From an uncultured Microbacterium sp. (GTDB lineage Bacteria > Actinomycetota > Actinomycetes > Actinomycetales > Microbacteriaceae): DNA of 39,389 nucleotides. The stretch is from positions 1 to 39,389 of the forward strand of contig NZ_CALBRW010000031.1 of the NCBI RefSeq assembly GCF_937927635.1. The letters run 5' to 3'. A program made the position numbers and the translations under genes. Every line of letters starts with the position of its first letter. Positions within the stretch are counted from its first letter, which is position 1. Below, in pieces: positions 31,832 through 39,389 of the stretch. The notes under the pieces were generated by a model. That model made no database searches, was not told where the DNA came from, and was given only the letters and a program-made list of their open reading frames with translations.

Positions 31832-33586
31832 TCAGCGCGTGAGTCGCGCCACGGCATCCGTGACCGAGACGGTCTCCTTCTCGCCGGTGGCGCGGTCCCA
31901 CAGTTCGACCTGGCCCTCAGCCGCACCACGGCCGACGACGATGATCTTCGGCACGCCGACGAGCTCGGCGTCGCCGAACTTCACGCCGGGCGAGACCTTC
32001 ACGCGGTCGTCGTAGAGCACGTCCAGGCGGGCGGCTTCGAGCTGGTTCGCGACGTCCTCGGCCACGTCGAACGCGACCTGGTCGCGACCGGCTGCGACGA
32101 CGTGCACGTCGAACGGCGCGACGGATGCCGGCCAGATCAGGCCCTTCTCGTCGTTGTTCAGCTCGGCGATGATCGCGAGGATGCGGGTCACGCCGATGCC
32201 GTACGAACCCATGGTGACGGTGACGAGCTTGCCGTTTCGGTCGAGCACTTTGAGGCCCAGCGCCTCGGCGTACTTGCGGCCGAGCTGGAACACGTGCCCG
32301 ATCTCCATGCCGCGCGCGAGCGTGACCGGGCCGGAACCGTCCGGGGCCGGGTCGCCCTCGCGGACATTCGCGATCTCGACGATGCCGTCGGCGATGAAGT
32401 CGCGCCCGGCGACGACCGTGTGCGCGTGCTTCTCGTGGATGTTGGCGCCGGTGATCCACCGGGTGCCGTCCGAGACACGGGGATCGACCAGGTAGCGGAT
32501 GCCGGTGGCGGACTCCTCGCCGAGGACGGCGCCGGTCTCGGACCAGGGGCCGATGTACCCGCGCACCAGCAGCGGGTGGCGCTCGAAATCGGCATCCGTC
32601 GCCGGCTCGACCTCGGCCGGGGCGAAGGCCACCTCGGCGCGCTTGATGTCGACGTCGCGGTCGCCGGGGATGCCGACGACGACCAGCTCACGGGTGCCGT
32701 CCAGGTGCGTGAGCGCCAGGACCACGTTCTTCAGCGTGCTCGCGGCGGTGTACTCACCGTCGAGCACGGCGTTGGAATGCGCGACGAGGGTGTCGATGGT
32801 GGGCGTGTTCGGCGAGTCGAAGACGGTGGCCTCTGCCACGCCGTCCCAGCCGACAGCCTCGGGGGCAACGGTGGTGAACGCCTCGACGTTGGCGGCGTAG
32901 CCGCCTTCGCTGCGCACGAAGGTGTCCTCGCCGACGGGCGTCGGGTGCAGGAACTCCTCGCTGCGCGAGCCGCCCATGGCCCCGGCATCCGCCTTGACGA
33001 TGGCGTACTCCAGCCCCAGTCGCTGGAAGATGCGCTCGTACGCGTCGCGCTGCGACATGTAGCTGGCGTCCAGGCCCTCGTCGTCGGCGTCGAAGGAGTA
33101 CGCGTCCTTCATCGTGAACTCGCGGCCGCGCAGGAGGCCGGCGCGCGGGCGTGCCTCGTCGCGGTACTTGTCCTGGATCTGGAAGAGCGTGAGCGGGAGG
33201 TCCTTGTACGAGGAGTAGAGGTCCTTCACGAGCAGGGTGAACGCCTCCTCGTGCGTGGGCGCGAGCAGGTAGTCGCCGCCCTTGCGGTCCTGCAGGCGGA
33301 ACAGCAGGTCGCCGTACTCCTCCCATCGACCGGTGGCCTCGTATGCCTCGCGCGGCATGAGCGCCGGGAAATGCACCTCCTGCGCACCGGCGGCCGCCAT
33401 CTCCTCGCGCACGACGGTCTCGATCTTCGACTTCACGCGCAGGCCCAGCGGCAGCCACGCGAAGATGCCGGCCGCCTGCGGTCGGATGTATCCGGCACGG
33501 ATCAGCAGCTTGTGGCTCGCGACCTCGGCGTTCGCCGGGTCTTCGCGGAGCGTGCGGAGGAAGAAGTTCGATAGACGTGTGACCAC
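31832..33586 (-). CDS. proS: Prolyl-tRNA synthetase
   Basis: A 584-residue class II synthetase of the bacterial (ProS type 1) form, charging tRNA-Pro. Motif blocks: RLSNFFLRTLREDPANAEVA at the start, AGIFAWLPLGLRVKSKIE, PALMPREAYEATGRW, LAPTHEEAFTLL (motif 2 area), IQDKYRDEARPRAGLLRGRE and FTMKDAYSFDADDEGLDASY. The middle ~180 residues are the INS/YbaK-like editing domain. The C-terminal anticodon domain starts near GLIWPASVAPFDVHVVAAG. The GTG at 33584-33586 is preferred to an upstream start at 33622 because TACAAT, the best -10 in the window, is exactly 6 nt before it. Downstream lies the broken glycosyltransferase. Confidence 0.96.
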   Translation of the reverse strand: MVTRLSNFFLRTLREDPANAEVASHKLLIRAGYIRPQAAGIFAWLPLGLRVKSKIETVVREEMAAAGAQEVHFPALMPREAYEATGRWEEYGDLLFRLQDRKGGDYLLAPTHEEAFTLLVKDLYSSYKDLPLTLFQIQDKYRDEARPRAGLLRGREFTMKDAYSFDADDEGLDASYMSQRDAYERIFQRLGLEYAIVKADAGAMGGSRSEEFLHPTPVGEDTFVRSEGGYAANVEAFTTVAPEAVGWDGVAEATVFDSPNTPTIDTLVAHSNAVLDGEYTAASTLKNVVLALTHLDGTRELVVVGIPGDRDVDIKRAEVAFAPAEVEPATDADFERHPLLVRGYIGPWSETGAVLGEESATGIRYLVDPRVSDGTRWITGANIHEKHAHTVVAGRDFIADGIVEIANVREGDPAPDGSGPVTLARGMEIGHVFQLGRKYAEALGLKVLDRNGKLVTVTMGSYGIGVTRILAIIAELNNDEKGLIWPASVAPFDVHVVAAGRDQVAFDVAEDVANQLEAARLDVLYDDRVKVSPGVKFGDAELVGVPKIIVVGRGAAEGQVELWDRATGEKETVSVTDAVARLTR

Positions 33587-33592
33587 GGGTCG

Positions 33593-33598
33593 ATTGTA
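33593..33598 (-). promoter_or_regulatory. -10 box of a leaderless promoter (proS)
   Basis: TACAAT (5/6 match to TATAAT) on the minus strand, then CGACCC, then the GTG start. Confidence 0.65.
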
Positions 33599-33629
33599 CT
33601 GGGAGCCCGGACGGGACCCCATCCGCGCG

Positions 33630-34400
33630 TCAGTTCAGCGCGCGGGTGTCTGCCGGGATGGTGCCGGAGCCGTACAGATCGGTCGCGGTGTCCTGCAGCG
33701 CCATCAGTGCGCGGCGCTGCGGCATCGGCCCGTACGAGATGCGGGCGACTCCGAGCGCCTCGTACTCCGCCGCGGCGAGCGCACCGGGGAAACCGATCAC
33801 GCTGAGCTTCCCGGCGCCCAGACCATCGACGAGGAACCGGGTGGCGTCGGCGTCGAGCAGGCCCGGGACGAACACGGCGGTGGCCCCGGCATCCAGGTAT
33901 GCGCGGCCGCGCTGCACGGCATCCGCCAGCTTGTCTGCCAGCGGCTTGTCGCCGCCGCGGACGATGGCGTCGGTGCGGGCGTTGAGGGCGAACGGCACGC
34001 CCTCGGCCTCTCCGGCCCTCACGATGGATTCGACCTGCGCGACTGACTCGGCGAACGGCTTGAGCCGGTCCTCGATGTTGGCGCCGACCACGCCCGCGCC
34101 GATCGCGAGCCGCGTGGTCTCCGCGGCATCGCCGTAGCCGTCATCGAGGTCGGCCGTGACCGGCAGATCGACGGATGCCGCGATGCGGCCCACGAAGTCG
34201 ATCATCAGCTCACGGGGGATCTGACCGTCGGGGTAACCGAAGGTCGCGGCGATGGAGTGGCCCGCCGTGGCGATGGCCGTGGTCTGTTCGAGGGCGGCGA
34301 CGGCCTTGGCCGATACGGCGTCCCACACGTTGACGACGCGCAGGATCTGCGGTGCCTCGTAGAGGTCGATCAGTGTGCGGGCCTTGTCTGCGCTGGTCAT
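33630..34400 (-). CDS. Isocitrate lyase/PEP mutase family protein
   Basis: A 256-residue TIM-barrel of the PEP-mutase/ICL superfamily. Visible residues: VWDAVSAKAVAA, ATAGHSIAATFGYPDGQI, Mg-binding VTADLDDGYGD, VGANIEDR (Glu-Asp of the metal network) and LNARTDAIVRGG. The Lys-Lys-Cys loop that defines isocitrate lyase is absent; the GYPDG loop resembles the group annotated as PEP phosphonomutase or 2-methylisocitrate-type enzymes, whose true reaction is mostly untested. No phosphonate or methylcitrate genes are adjacent. ATG at 34398-34400, with TAGCGT exactly 6 nt upstream, so likely leaderless. Divergent from the RNB gene. Confidence 0.87.
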   Translation of the reverse strand: MTSADKARTLIDLYEAPQILRVVNVWDAVSAKAVAALEQTTAIATAGHSIAATFGYPDGQIPRELMIDFVGRIAASVDLPVTADLDDGYGDAAETTRLAIGAGVVGANIEDRLKPFAESVAQVESIVRAGEAEGVPFALNARTDAIVRGGDKPLADKLADAVQRGRAYLDAGATAVFVPGLLDADATRFLVDGLGAGKLSVIGFPGALAAAEYEALGVARISYGPMPQRRALMALQDTATDLYGSGTIPADTRALN

Positions 34401-34406
34401 GGTCTC

Positions 34407-34412
34407 ACGCTA
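34407..34412 (-). promoter_or_regulatory. -10 box of a leaderless promoter (PEP-mutase-like gene)
   Basis: TAGCGT on the minus strand, followed by GAGACC and the ATG. Confidence 0.55.
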
Positions 34413-34466
34413 CCGACCGCGGCCTGCGCGCGCACAGCCGTTACCTCTGGTTGCGCGTGGTCGGCA

Positions 34467-34472
34467 TAGGCT
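34467..34472 (+). promoter_or_regulatory. -10 box of a leaderless promoter (RNB-domain gene)
   Basis: TAGGCT, then GACGAC, then the ATG at 34479. Confidence 0.6.
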
Positions 34473-34478
34473 GACGAC

Positions 34479-35900
34479 ATGCCTCAGCGTCGATCACATG
34501 TCGCCCCGTCCGCAGAGCAGAGTGAATTGGCGGCCGCCCTCGCGCAGCTGCGGGCTGGCATCGAGTCGCCCGTCGATTTCTCACCGGAGGCACTGGCCGA
34601 GGCGAAGTCCGTGATGCCGAAGACGCCGTCGCTGGATCTGCGCGACGTGCCGTTCGTCACGCTGGACCCCGCGGGTTCCAAAGACCTGGACCAGGCCATG
34701 CACCTCTCGAAGGCGGGTTCCGCATACCAGGTCCGCTACGCCATCGCCGACGTCCCGTCGTTCGTGGTCGCAGGCGGTGCTCTGGATGCCGAGGCGCGCA
34801 AGCGCGGACAGACCCTGTATCTCGCCGACGGCAATGTGCCGCTGCATCCGCGCGAACTCTCGGAGGGCCGTGCCTCGCTGCTGGCCGATCAGGAGCGGCC
34901 GGCGCTGGTGTGGACATTCACGCTGGACTCCGACGGGATGGTGAAGGAGTTCCGGCTGGAGCGTGCGCTGGTGCGATCGCGTGCGCAGCTGGACTACGTT
35001 GCCGCGCAGAAGTCGCTGGATGCCGGTGAGGACGGCCCGCTCTCACTGCTGCCGGTGATCGGCGCGCTGCGCCAGGAGCTCGAGGCGCAGCGCGGCGGCG
35101 CCAGCCTGAACCTGCCGGACGAGGAGGTCGTGCAGAAGCCCGACGGCACGTACGGCATCGAGCGACGGCATCCGCTGCCCATCGAGGACTGGAACGCGCA
35201 GCTGTCGCTGATGACCGGCATGGCTGCCGCCGAGCTGATGGTGGGCGCGAAGGTGGGTGTGCTGCGCACCATGCCGCAGCCCGACGAGGAGGCTTTCGCG
35301 CGATTCCGCCGGCAGACCGAGGCGCTGGGCAGGCCCTGGACCACCGGGAGGTACGGCGAGTACCTTCGGAACCTCGACAAGGCCGACCCGATGACGCTGC
35401 CCGTGCTGGAGCAGGCCGTGTCGCTGTTCCGCGGTGCGGGGTACATCACCTTCGACGGCTCGGTGCCCGCGGGCGACCTGGAGCAGGCAGCCATCGGCGC
35501 GCCGTACGCCCACGCCACCGCTCCCCTGCGTCGGCTGGTGGACCGCTGGTCTCTGGCCATCTGCCTGGCGATCTCGGAGGGGAAGCCGGCGCCCGACTGG
35601 GCGCGTGAATCCCTGCCGGAGCTGCCGGAGCTCATGCAGCAGGCTGCTCAGCGGGCGTCCGAGCTGAACGCCGAGACCATCAACCGCGTGGAGGCCGCCC
35701 TGCTGCATCCGCTGGTGGGGAAGAAGATCGACGCGACGTTGATCGAGGTCCGCGGCGAGGAGCGCGCGGCCGTGCAGATCGCCGAACCCGCCGTCACCGC
35801 CTCGGCGAAGGTGCCGGAGGGCACCAGGCCCGGCGAGACCGTGACGCTCACCCTGGAGAGCGTCGACGTCGCCAAGGGCCAGGTAATGCTGGTGGCATGA
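34479..35900 (+). CDS. RNB-domain ribonuclease (RNase II/R family, compact form)
   Basis: A 473-residue protein containing the catalytic RNB domain of RNase II/R, a 3'-to-5' exoribonuclease fold. Catalytic Asp residues are in FVTLDPAGSKDLDQAMHLSK; RYAIADVPSFV, LADGNVPLHPREL and YAHATAPLRRLVDRWSLAI (RNA-binding Arg) are the other RNB blocks. It is shorter than RNase R (~800) and RNase II (~640): the N-terminal cold-shock domains are reduced to ~45 residues and there is no recognisable S1 domain, only a short C-terminal beta-rich tail (LIEVRGEERAAVQIAEPAVT). This matches the short actinobacterial RNB proteins. The start is fixed by TAGGCT 6 nt before the ATG. A long palindromic element follows the gene. 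Confidence 0.9.
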   Translation: MPQRRSHVAPSAEQSELAAALAQLRAGIESPVDFSPEALAEAKSVMPKTPSLDLRDVPFVTLDPAGSKDLDQAMHLSKAGSAYQVRYAIADVPSFVVAGGALDAEARKRGQTLYLADGNVPLHPRELSEGRASLLADQERPALVWTFTLDSDGMVKEFRLERALVRSRAQLDYVAAQKSLDAGEDGPLSLLPVIGALRQELEAQRGGASLNLPDEEVVQKPDGTYGIERRHPLPIEDWNAQLSLMTGMAAAELMVGAKVGVLRTMPQPDEEAFARFRRQTEALGRPWTTGRYGEYLRNLDKADPMTLPVLEQAVSLFRGAGYITFDGSVPAGDLEQAAIGAPYAHATAPLRRLVDRWSLAICLAISEGKPAPDWARESLPELPELMQQAAQRASELNAETINRVEAALLHPLVGKKIDATLIEVRGEERAAVQIAEPAVTASAKVPEGTRPGETVTLTLESVDVAKGQVMLVA

Positions 35901-35903
35901 GCG

Positions 35904-35988
35904 GTTCACAACTCCGGAGAATCGCCGTTGTCCGAGACGGTTCTCCGCTGTTGTCGGCGAATGCCGACGGATCTCCGGAGTTGTGAAC
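35904..35988. repeat. 85-bp palindromic intergenic element
   Basis: 17-bp perfect terminal arms, 35904-35920 (GTTCACAACTCCGGAGA) and 35972-35988, enclose 51 nt. Inside, 35938-35957 (GGTTCTCCGCTGTTGTCGGC) is a degraded direct copy of 35969-35988 (GGATCTCCGGAGTTGTGAAC), and GTCGGC-GAAT-GCCGAC (35953-35968) forms a small hairpin. It begins 3 nt after the RNB stop. It may act as terminator and may be a dispersed miniature element. The following 130 nt to the aldo/keto reductase stop show nothing else. Confidence 0.75.
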
Positions 35989-36118
35989 AGCCCGCTGCGC
36001 TGACCTGCAGGACCCGCGTCGTTCGCCAATGGATGCCGCTCACTGGCCCGCACGTGCTGCCCGCAGGGCTCGGCGCGCGGATCGGTGCGCTGGTGCGGTA
36101 AGCGGCGGCAGAACCCGC

Positions 36119-37093
36119 TCAGCCGTTGACTGCGCGCTGCATGGACTCCGGATACCGGGCGCCGTGCACATGGGCGGCGAGCGCATCCAGGGCATCCAGC
36201 TCCCCTGGCGTCAGCTCCAGCTCGGAAGCCCCGAGGTTCTCGTGGATGCGCGACAGGCGCCGCGTGCCGGGGATCGGCACGATCCACGGCCGCTGTGCCA
36301 GCAGCCACGCCAGCGCCACCTGACCGGGCGTGGCGTGCTTGGCCGCAGCCAGCTCGGTCACGTGCGCGACCAGCGCTGCATTCGCTGCACGATTCTCCTC
36401 GGTGAAGCGCGGCAGGCCCCGCCGCATGTCGTCGTCGGCGAAGGCCGTGCTCGCGTCGATGGAGCCGGTGAGGAATCCTCGGCCCAGCGGGCTGAACGGC
36501 ACGAAGCCGATGCCGAGCTCATCCAGCGCCGGCAGCACCTCCGCCTCGGGATCTCGGGTCCACAGCGAGTACTCGCTCTGCACGGCCGTCACCGGGAACA
36601 CCGCGTGAGCCCGGCGGATGGTGGCCGCGGATGCCTCGGACAGGCCGAAATGGCGCACCTTGCCCTCCGCGACGAGCTCGGCCACCGTGCCCGCGACGTC
36701 CTCGATGGGCACGTCGGGGTCGACGCGGTGCTGGTAGAACAGGTCGATCGCTTCCGTGTGCAGACGTCGCAGCGAGGCATCCGCCACTTCCCTGATGTGC
36801 TCCGGGCGGCTGTTCATCCGACCCGAACGCGGGATGTCGAAGCCGAACTTCGTCGCGATCACGACCTGATCCCGCACGGGTTCGAGCGCTTCGCCGACCA
36901 GCTCCTCGTTCACGAACGGGCCGTAGACCTCGGCCGTGTCGAACAGCGTCACTCCGGCATCCACGGCGCCGCGCAGCACCGTGATCATGTCCTCGCGCGA
37001 ACCGGGGTTCGGGCCGTAGCTCTGCGACATGCCCATGCAGCCCAGGCCGATGGCGGAGACCTCGAGTCCGACGCCGAGTGTGCGCGTTTCCAT
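36119..37093 (-). CDS. Aldo/keto reductase
   Basis: A 324-residue NADPH-dependent oxidoreductase with the AKR barrel. METRTLGVGLEVSAIGLGCM at the start, catalytic Asp/Tyr in LFDTAEVYGPFVNEELVGEA, Lys in VVIATKFGFDI and His in IDLFYQHRVDPDVPIEDV make the standard tetrad. The C-terminal cofactor region reads PFSPLGRGFLTG and PIPGTRRLSRIHENLGA. The sequence resembles the AKR13/YakC group, reducing small aldehydes or ketones; the natural substrate is unknown. ATG at 37091-37093 with AAGGAG upstream. Divergent from the erythromycin-esterase remnant; the gap is only ~60 nt. Confidence 0.93.
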   Translation of the reverse strand: METRTLGVGLEVSAIGLGCMGMSQSYGPNPGSREDMITVLRGAVDAGVTLFDTAEVYGPFVNEELVGEALEPVRDQVVIATKFGFDIPRSGRMNSRPEHIREVADASLRRLHTEAIDLFYQHRVDPDVPIEDVAGTVAELVAEGKVRHFGLSEASAATIRRAHAVFPVTAVQSEYSLWTRDPEAEVLPALDELGIGFVPFSPLGRGFLTGSIDASTAFADDDMRRGLPRFTEENRAANAALVAHVTELAAAKHATPGQVALAWLLAQRPWIVPIPGTRRLSRIHENLGASELELTPGELDALDALAAHVHGARYPESMQRAVNG

Positions 37094-37155
37094 GGTGTGC
37101 TCCTTCGCGGTCTCCGATCAGCGTACGCCGCACGCCCGGGTGCCAGACTGAACCG

Positions 37156-37524
37156 GTGACCGACCTCGACGACTGGCTGCGCGCGAGCGCCCACCGGCTG
37201 CGCACGCTCGATCCCGACGATCAGGACGATCGCGACCTGGAACCGCTGCTGGAGATCATCGGCGATGCCCGCGTCGTCGCCCTCGACGAATCCATGCACC
37301 GCGTGCACGAGTTCCTGCAGCTGCGGCATCGCGTCTTCCGCTTCCTCGCGCGTCGCGCCGGGTTCACGACGCTGGTGATGGAGAGCGGGATGCCGGAGGG
37401 CGTCGCCGTCGACGACTGGATCCGCACCGGCGACGGGCCGCTCCGCGAGGCGTTCGACGCGATCGTCTACATCGACGAGGTCACACCGTGGCACACCTGG
37501 ATCGACGAGAGAGGGCTCGCCTGA
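37156..37524 (+). pseudogene. Erythromycin-esterase family remnant with the middle deleted
   Basis: An open frame of 122 codons from GTG 37156, with CAGACT 6 nt upstream as a possible leaderless -10. Residues 1-98 read like the N-terminus of the erythromycin esterase/succinoglycan-biosynthesis family: IIGDARVVALDESMHRVHEF, LQLRHRVFRFLARRAGFTTL and GMPEGVAVDDWIRTGDG. Residues ~99-122 (AFDAIVYIDEVTPWHTWIDE) resemble the C-terminal end of the same family. Members normally have ~400-450 residues, so about 300 seem to be missing, apparently with the frame kept. The active-site centre is therefore absent and the product is probably inactive. A short REP-like sequence follows the stop. Confidence 0.72.
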
Positions 37525-37558
37525 CGGCACGGTCTCCGGGCGACGGCGCTTCGGCTCT

Positions 37559-37590
37559 TCGGCGCTTCGACAGGCTCAGCGACCCAGGTC
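37559..37590. repeat. REP-like intergenic sequence
   Basis: CTTCGACAGGCTCAGCGACC closely matches a short palindrome-forming sequence (form CTTCGACAGGCTCAGGGACC) seen many times between genes in Microbacteriaceae and other high-GC genomes. It is preceded by the simple repeat CTTCGGCTCTTCGGCGCTTCG. The element sits between convergent genes, where such repeats often are. Confidence 0.5.
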
Positions 37591-37607
37591 CTTCGACCCG
37601 CGCGGTA

Positions 37608-38480
37608 TCAGGCCGGTGTCACCGACGTCGTCATCACCAGCAGCTGCGGGTCGCTGAGATCGAGCGCGACGGTGATGGAGGCGAACGCCTGCAGCGAACG
37701 CACGTGCGTGCCGCCGCACAGGAACCCGACCTCGCCCCCGGGCAGCACGCTGCGCCAGGTGCGGCGATCCGTGATGCTCGGCCCCTCCACGTCGATGCGG
37801 CTCTCGCCGCCGGCCGCCACCCAGCCCGCCAGCAGCTCGTTGATGCGGTCCTGCCGCGCCTGAAGCGACTCGGCGAACCCGGCGGAGTCGAACCCCGCCT
37901 TGCGCAGGCTCTTGCCCAGTCGGTACTCGTCCACGCTGCCGTCGGCATGGATGAAGCTGGTCTGATTCGCGCGGCCCTCGAAGTCGGGGTTGCCGAGCGG
38001 GTCGACGCCGGTCTCCTTGTGCCACAGGTCGGCGAGCGCGGCATCCAGCGCCAGCGAGGCGAGGTGGCACGCGGTGTGGCCGCGGCTCAGCCCGCCGCGG
38101 CGCGCGGCATCCACCTCCAGAACCGCCGTCGCGCCGACGGTGACGGATGCCGGGATGTCCCCCTCGATGCGATGCGCGACGAGCCAGGTCCAGCCGTCAG
38201 CGCCTCGCTTGACGGGGATGTCGGTGCCCACGGCGAACGCGCCGTCATCGCCGAGAGCGGCCATCACGGCCTCGGTCACCACGACCCGGTCCCCTCCGAC
38301 GCTCAGGACGCCCGAGTCGCCGGGCTGGTCCGGCCAGGTGTGATCCACCGGGTGGAACGGCGTCGCATCCGTGACGACCACGCCGGCCTCGCGATCGACC
38401 AGCACCACCTCGCCCTGACCGCTGAGCGCCCCACGGGGGAACGACACGAAGGTGGGCTGGAGGGACTGCGTTTCTGGCAC
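37608..38480 (-). CDS. AlaX-type alanyl-tRNA editing protein
   Basis: A 290-residue stand-alone homologue of the AlaRS editing domain, which removes wrongly attached Ser or Gly from tRNA-Ala. The zinc-binding motifs are RGHTACHLA (His135, His139) and FLCGGTHV (Cys255, His259). The N-terminal ~110 residues are the beta-barrel half found in AlaX-M/L forms (VVVTDATPFHPVDH with GGQ-like GD context). There is no alanylation domain. The start is taken as GTG 38478-38480 because it begins MPETQSLQPTFVSF and has CAGAGT 6 nt upstream; the longer upstream reading overlaps the ispG end. It lies 34 nt downstream of ispG on the same strand. Confidence 0.88.
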   Translation of the reverse strand: MPETQSLQPTFVSFPRGALSGQGEVVLVDREAGVVVTDATPFHPVDHTWPDQPGDSGVLSVGGDRVVVTEAVMAALGDDGAFAVGTDIPVKRGADGWTWLVAHRIEGDIPASVTVGATAVLEVDAARRGGLSRGHTACHLASLALDAALADLWHKETGVDPLGNPDFEGRANQTSFIHADGSVDEYRLGKSLRKAGFDSAGFAESLQARQDRINELLAGWVAAGGESRIDVEGPSITDRRTWRSVLPGGEVGFLCGGTHVRSLQAFASITVALDLSDPQLLVMTTSVTPA

Positions 38481-38514
38481 GATCCCACTCTGCCAGATCA
38501 GGGGCGCGGCCAGA

Positions 38515-39389
38515 TCAGGGCGTGAGCACCTGCGCGGCGCCGACCGCGGCATCCGGTCCCATCTCGGCGGCGATGCGGTTGGCCTCCTCGATGAGCGTGG
38601 CGACGATGTCGGCCTCGGGAACGGTCTTGATGACCTGACCCTTCACGAAGATCTGGCCCTTGCCGTTGCCGGACGCGACACCCAGGTCGGCCTCGCGCGC
38701 CTCTCCCGGGCCGTTGACGACGCAGCCCATGACGGCCACGCGCAACGGCACGGTCAGGCCCTTCAGCCCCTCGGTGACATCGTTGGCGAGCTTGTACACG
38801 TCGACCTGCGCACGGCCGCAGGACGGGCAGGAGACGATCTCCAGGGTGCGCTCGCGCAGGTTCAGCGACTGCAGGATCTGGTGTCCGACCTTGACCTCCT
38901 CCACAGGCGGGGCCGACAGCGACACGCGGATGGTGTCGCCGATGCCCTCGCTGAGCAGGATGCCGAACGCCGTGGCGCTCTTGATGGTGCCCTGGAACGC
39001 GGGACCGGCCTCGGTCACGCCCAGGTGCAGTGGCCAGTCGCCGCGCTGTGCGAGCAGTCGGTACGCCTGGACCATGATCACGGGGTCGTTGTGCTTGACG
39101 GAGATCTTGAAGTCGTGGAAGTCGTGCTCCTCGAACAGCGACGCCTCCCACACGGCGCTCTCCACGAGCGCCTCGGGCGTGGCCCTGCCGTACTTCTCCA
39201 GCAGGCGCCGGTCCAGAGACCCGGCGTTCACGCCGATGCGCAGCGAAACGCCGGCGGCCTGCGCGGCCTGGGCGATCTTGCCGACCTGGTCGTCGAACTT
39301 GCGGATGTTGCCGGGGTTCACGCGCACGCCCGCACATCCGGCATCGATGGCCTGGAACACGTACTTGGGCTGGAAGTGGATGTCGGCGA
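38515..39389 (-). CDS. ispG: (E)-4-hydroxy-3-methylbut-2-enyl-diphosphate synthase, C-terminal part
   Basis: The gene runs off the right edge; ~291 C-terminal residues are seen. It is the [4Fe-4S] enzyme of the MEP isoprenoid pathway that reduces MEcPP to HMBPP. The barrel part shows AGVRVNPGNIRKFDDQV, GVNAGSLDRRLLEKYG, FHDFKISVKHNDP, LHLGVTEAGP and GIGDTIRVSLSAPP. The Fe-S domain shows the cysteines CPSCGRAQVD and MGCVVNGPGEAREADLG, with the conserved Glu of GPGE. Stop TGA at 38515-38517. Confidence 0.96.
   Translation of the reverse strand, partial: ADIHFQPKYVFQAIDAGCAGVRVNPGNIRKFDDQVGKIAQAAQAAGVSLRIGVNAGSLDRRLLEKYGRATPEALVESAVWEASLFEEHDFHDFKISVKHNDPVIMVQAYRLLAQRGDWPLHLGVTEAGPAFQGTIKSATAFGILLSEGIGDTIRVSLSAPPVEEVKVGHQILQSLNLRERTLEIVSCPSCGRAQVDVYKLANDVTEGLKGLTVPLRVAVMGCVVNGPGEAREADLGVASGNGKGQIFVKGQVIKTVPEADIVATLIEEANRIAAEMGPDAAVGAAQVLTP

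Noticed and set aside
29813..33574. 1253-codon plus-strand open frame
   Set aside because: It lies opposite the LOG gene, the broken glycosyltransferase and proS and has no recognisable domain.
33587..33622. Upstream extension of proS (start at 33622)
   Set aside because: It would include the TACAAT -10 box, and the family begins at the GTG at 33586.

Overview
This is high-GC DNA (visibly around 70%) from an actinobacterium, most likely Microbacteriaceae and close to Microbacterium. Pointers are the actinobacterial phosphofructokinase motifs, the Gly/Pro/Arg-rich IF-2 N-terminus, YlxR next to infB, the short MutY without a NUDIX domain, frequent GTG starts, and many leaderless-type promoters. 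It is mostly chromosomal core sequence. I see no tRNA, rRNA, CRISPR array, integrase, transposase or phage gene.

Layout. 1-2190: the tail of an MFS transporter, a YceI protein, an FKBP-type prolyl isomerase and a FadR-type regulator. 2300-5603: the most distinctive locus. A palindromic operator-like site lies between the divergent FadR-type regulator and an operon of an amino-acid permease (AnsP type) and a 577-residue protein that fuses an Asp/Glu-racemase domain to an L-asparaginase domain. An aspartate ammonia-lyase at 8154-9614 could carry the resulting aspartate to fumarate. 5770-10600: PrsW-like membrane protease, FAH-family hydrolase, aspartase and a metallophosphoesterase. 10617-15766: a PiT phosphate transporter with a translationally coupled small membrane protein, oligopeptidase B and phosphofructokinase. 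15965-18112: a SNF2 helicase.

18280-27292 is the translation and ribosome-maturation region, all on the minus strand except mutY: nusA, ylxR, infB, rbfA, then (after mutY and a lipoprotein gene) truB, two small membrane-protein genes and ribF. rimP, normally just before nusA, is absent there; its place is taken by phoX. 27435-39389: phoX, a LOG-family protein, a glycosyltransferase gene broken by an internal deletion, proS, a PEP-mutase-family gene, an RNB-domain ribonuclease, an aldo/keto reductase, an erythromycin-esterase remnant, an AlaX-type editing protein and the end of ispG.

Three patterns cross the window. (1) At least nine genes have a TANNNT box exactly 6 nt before an ATG or GTG start, as expected for leaderless mRNAs; this fixes several starts. 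(2) The phosphate genes pit and phoX each have an 11-nt direct repeat beginning GTTCACC or similar upstream, resembling actinobacterial PHO boxes. (3) Two genes (a glycosyltransferase and an erythromycin-esterase homologue) appear to have lost their middles, one out of frame and one in frame.
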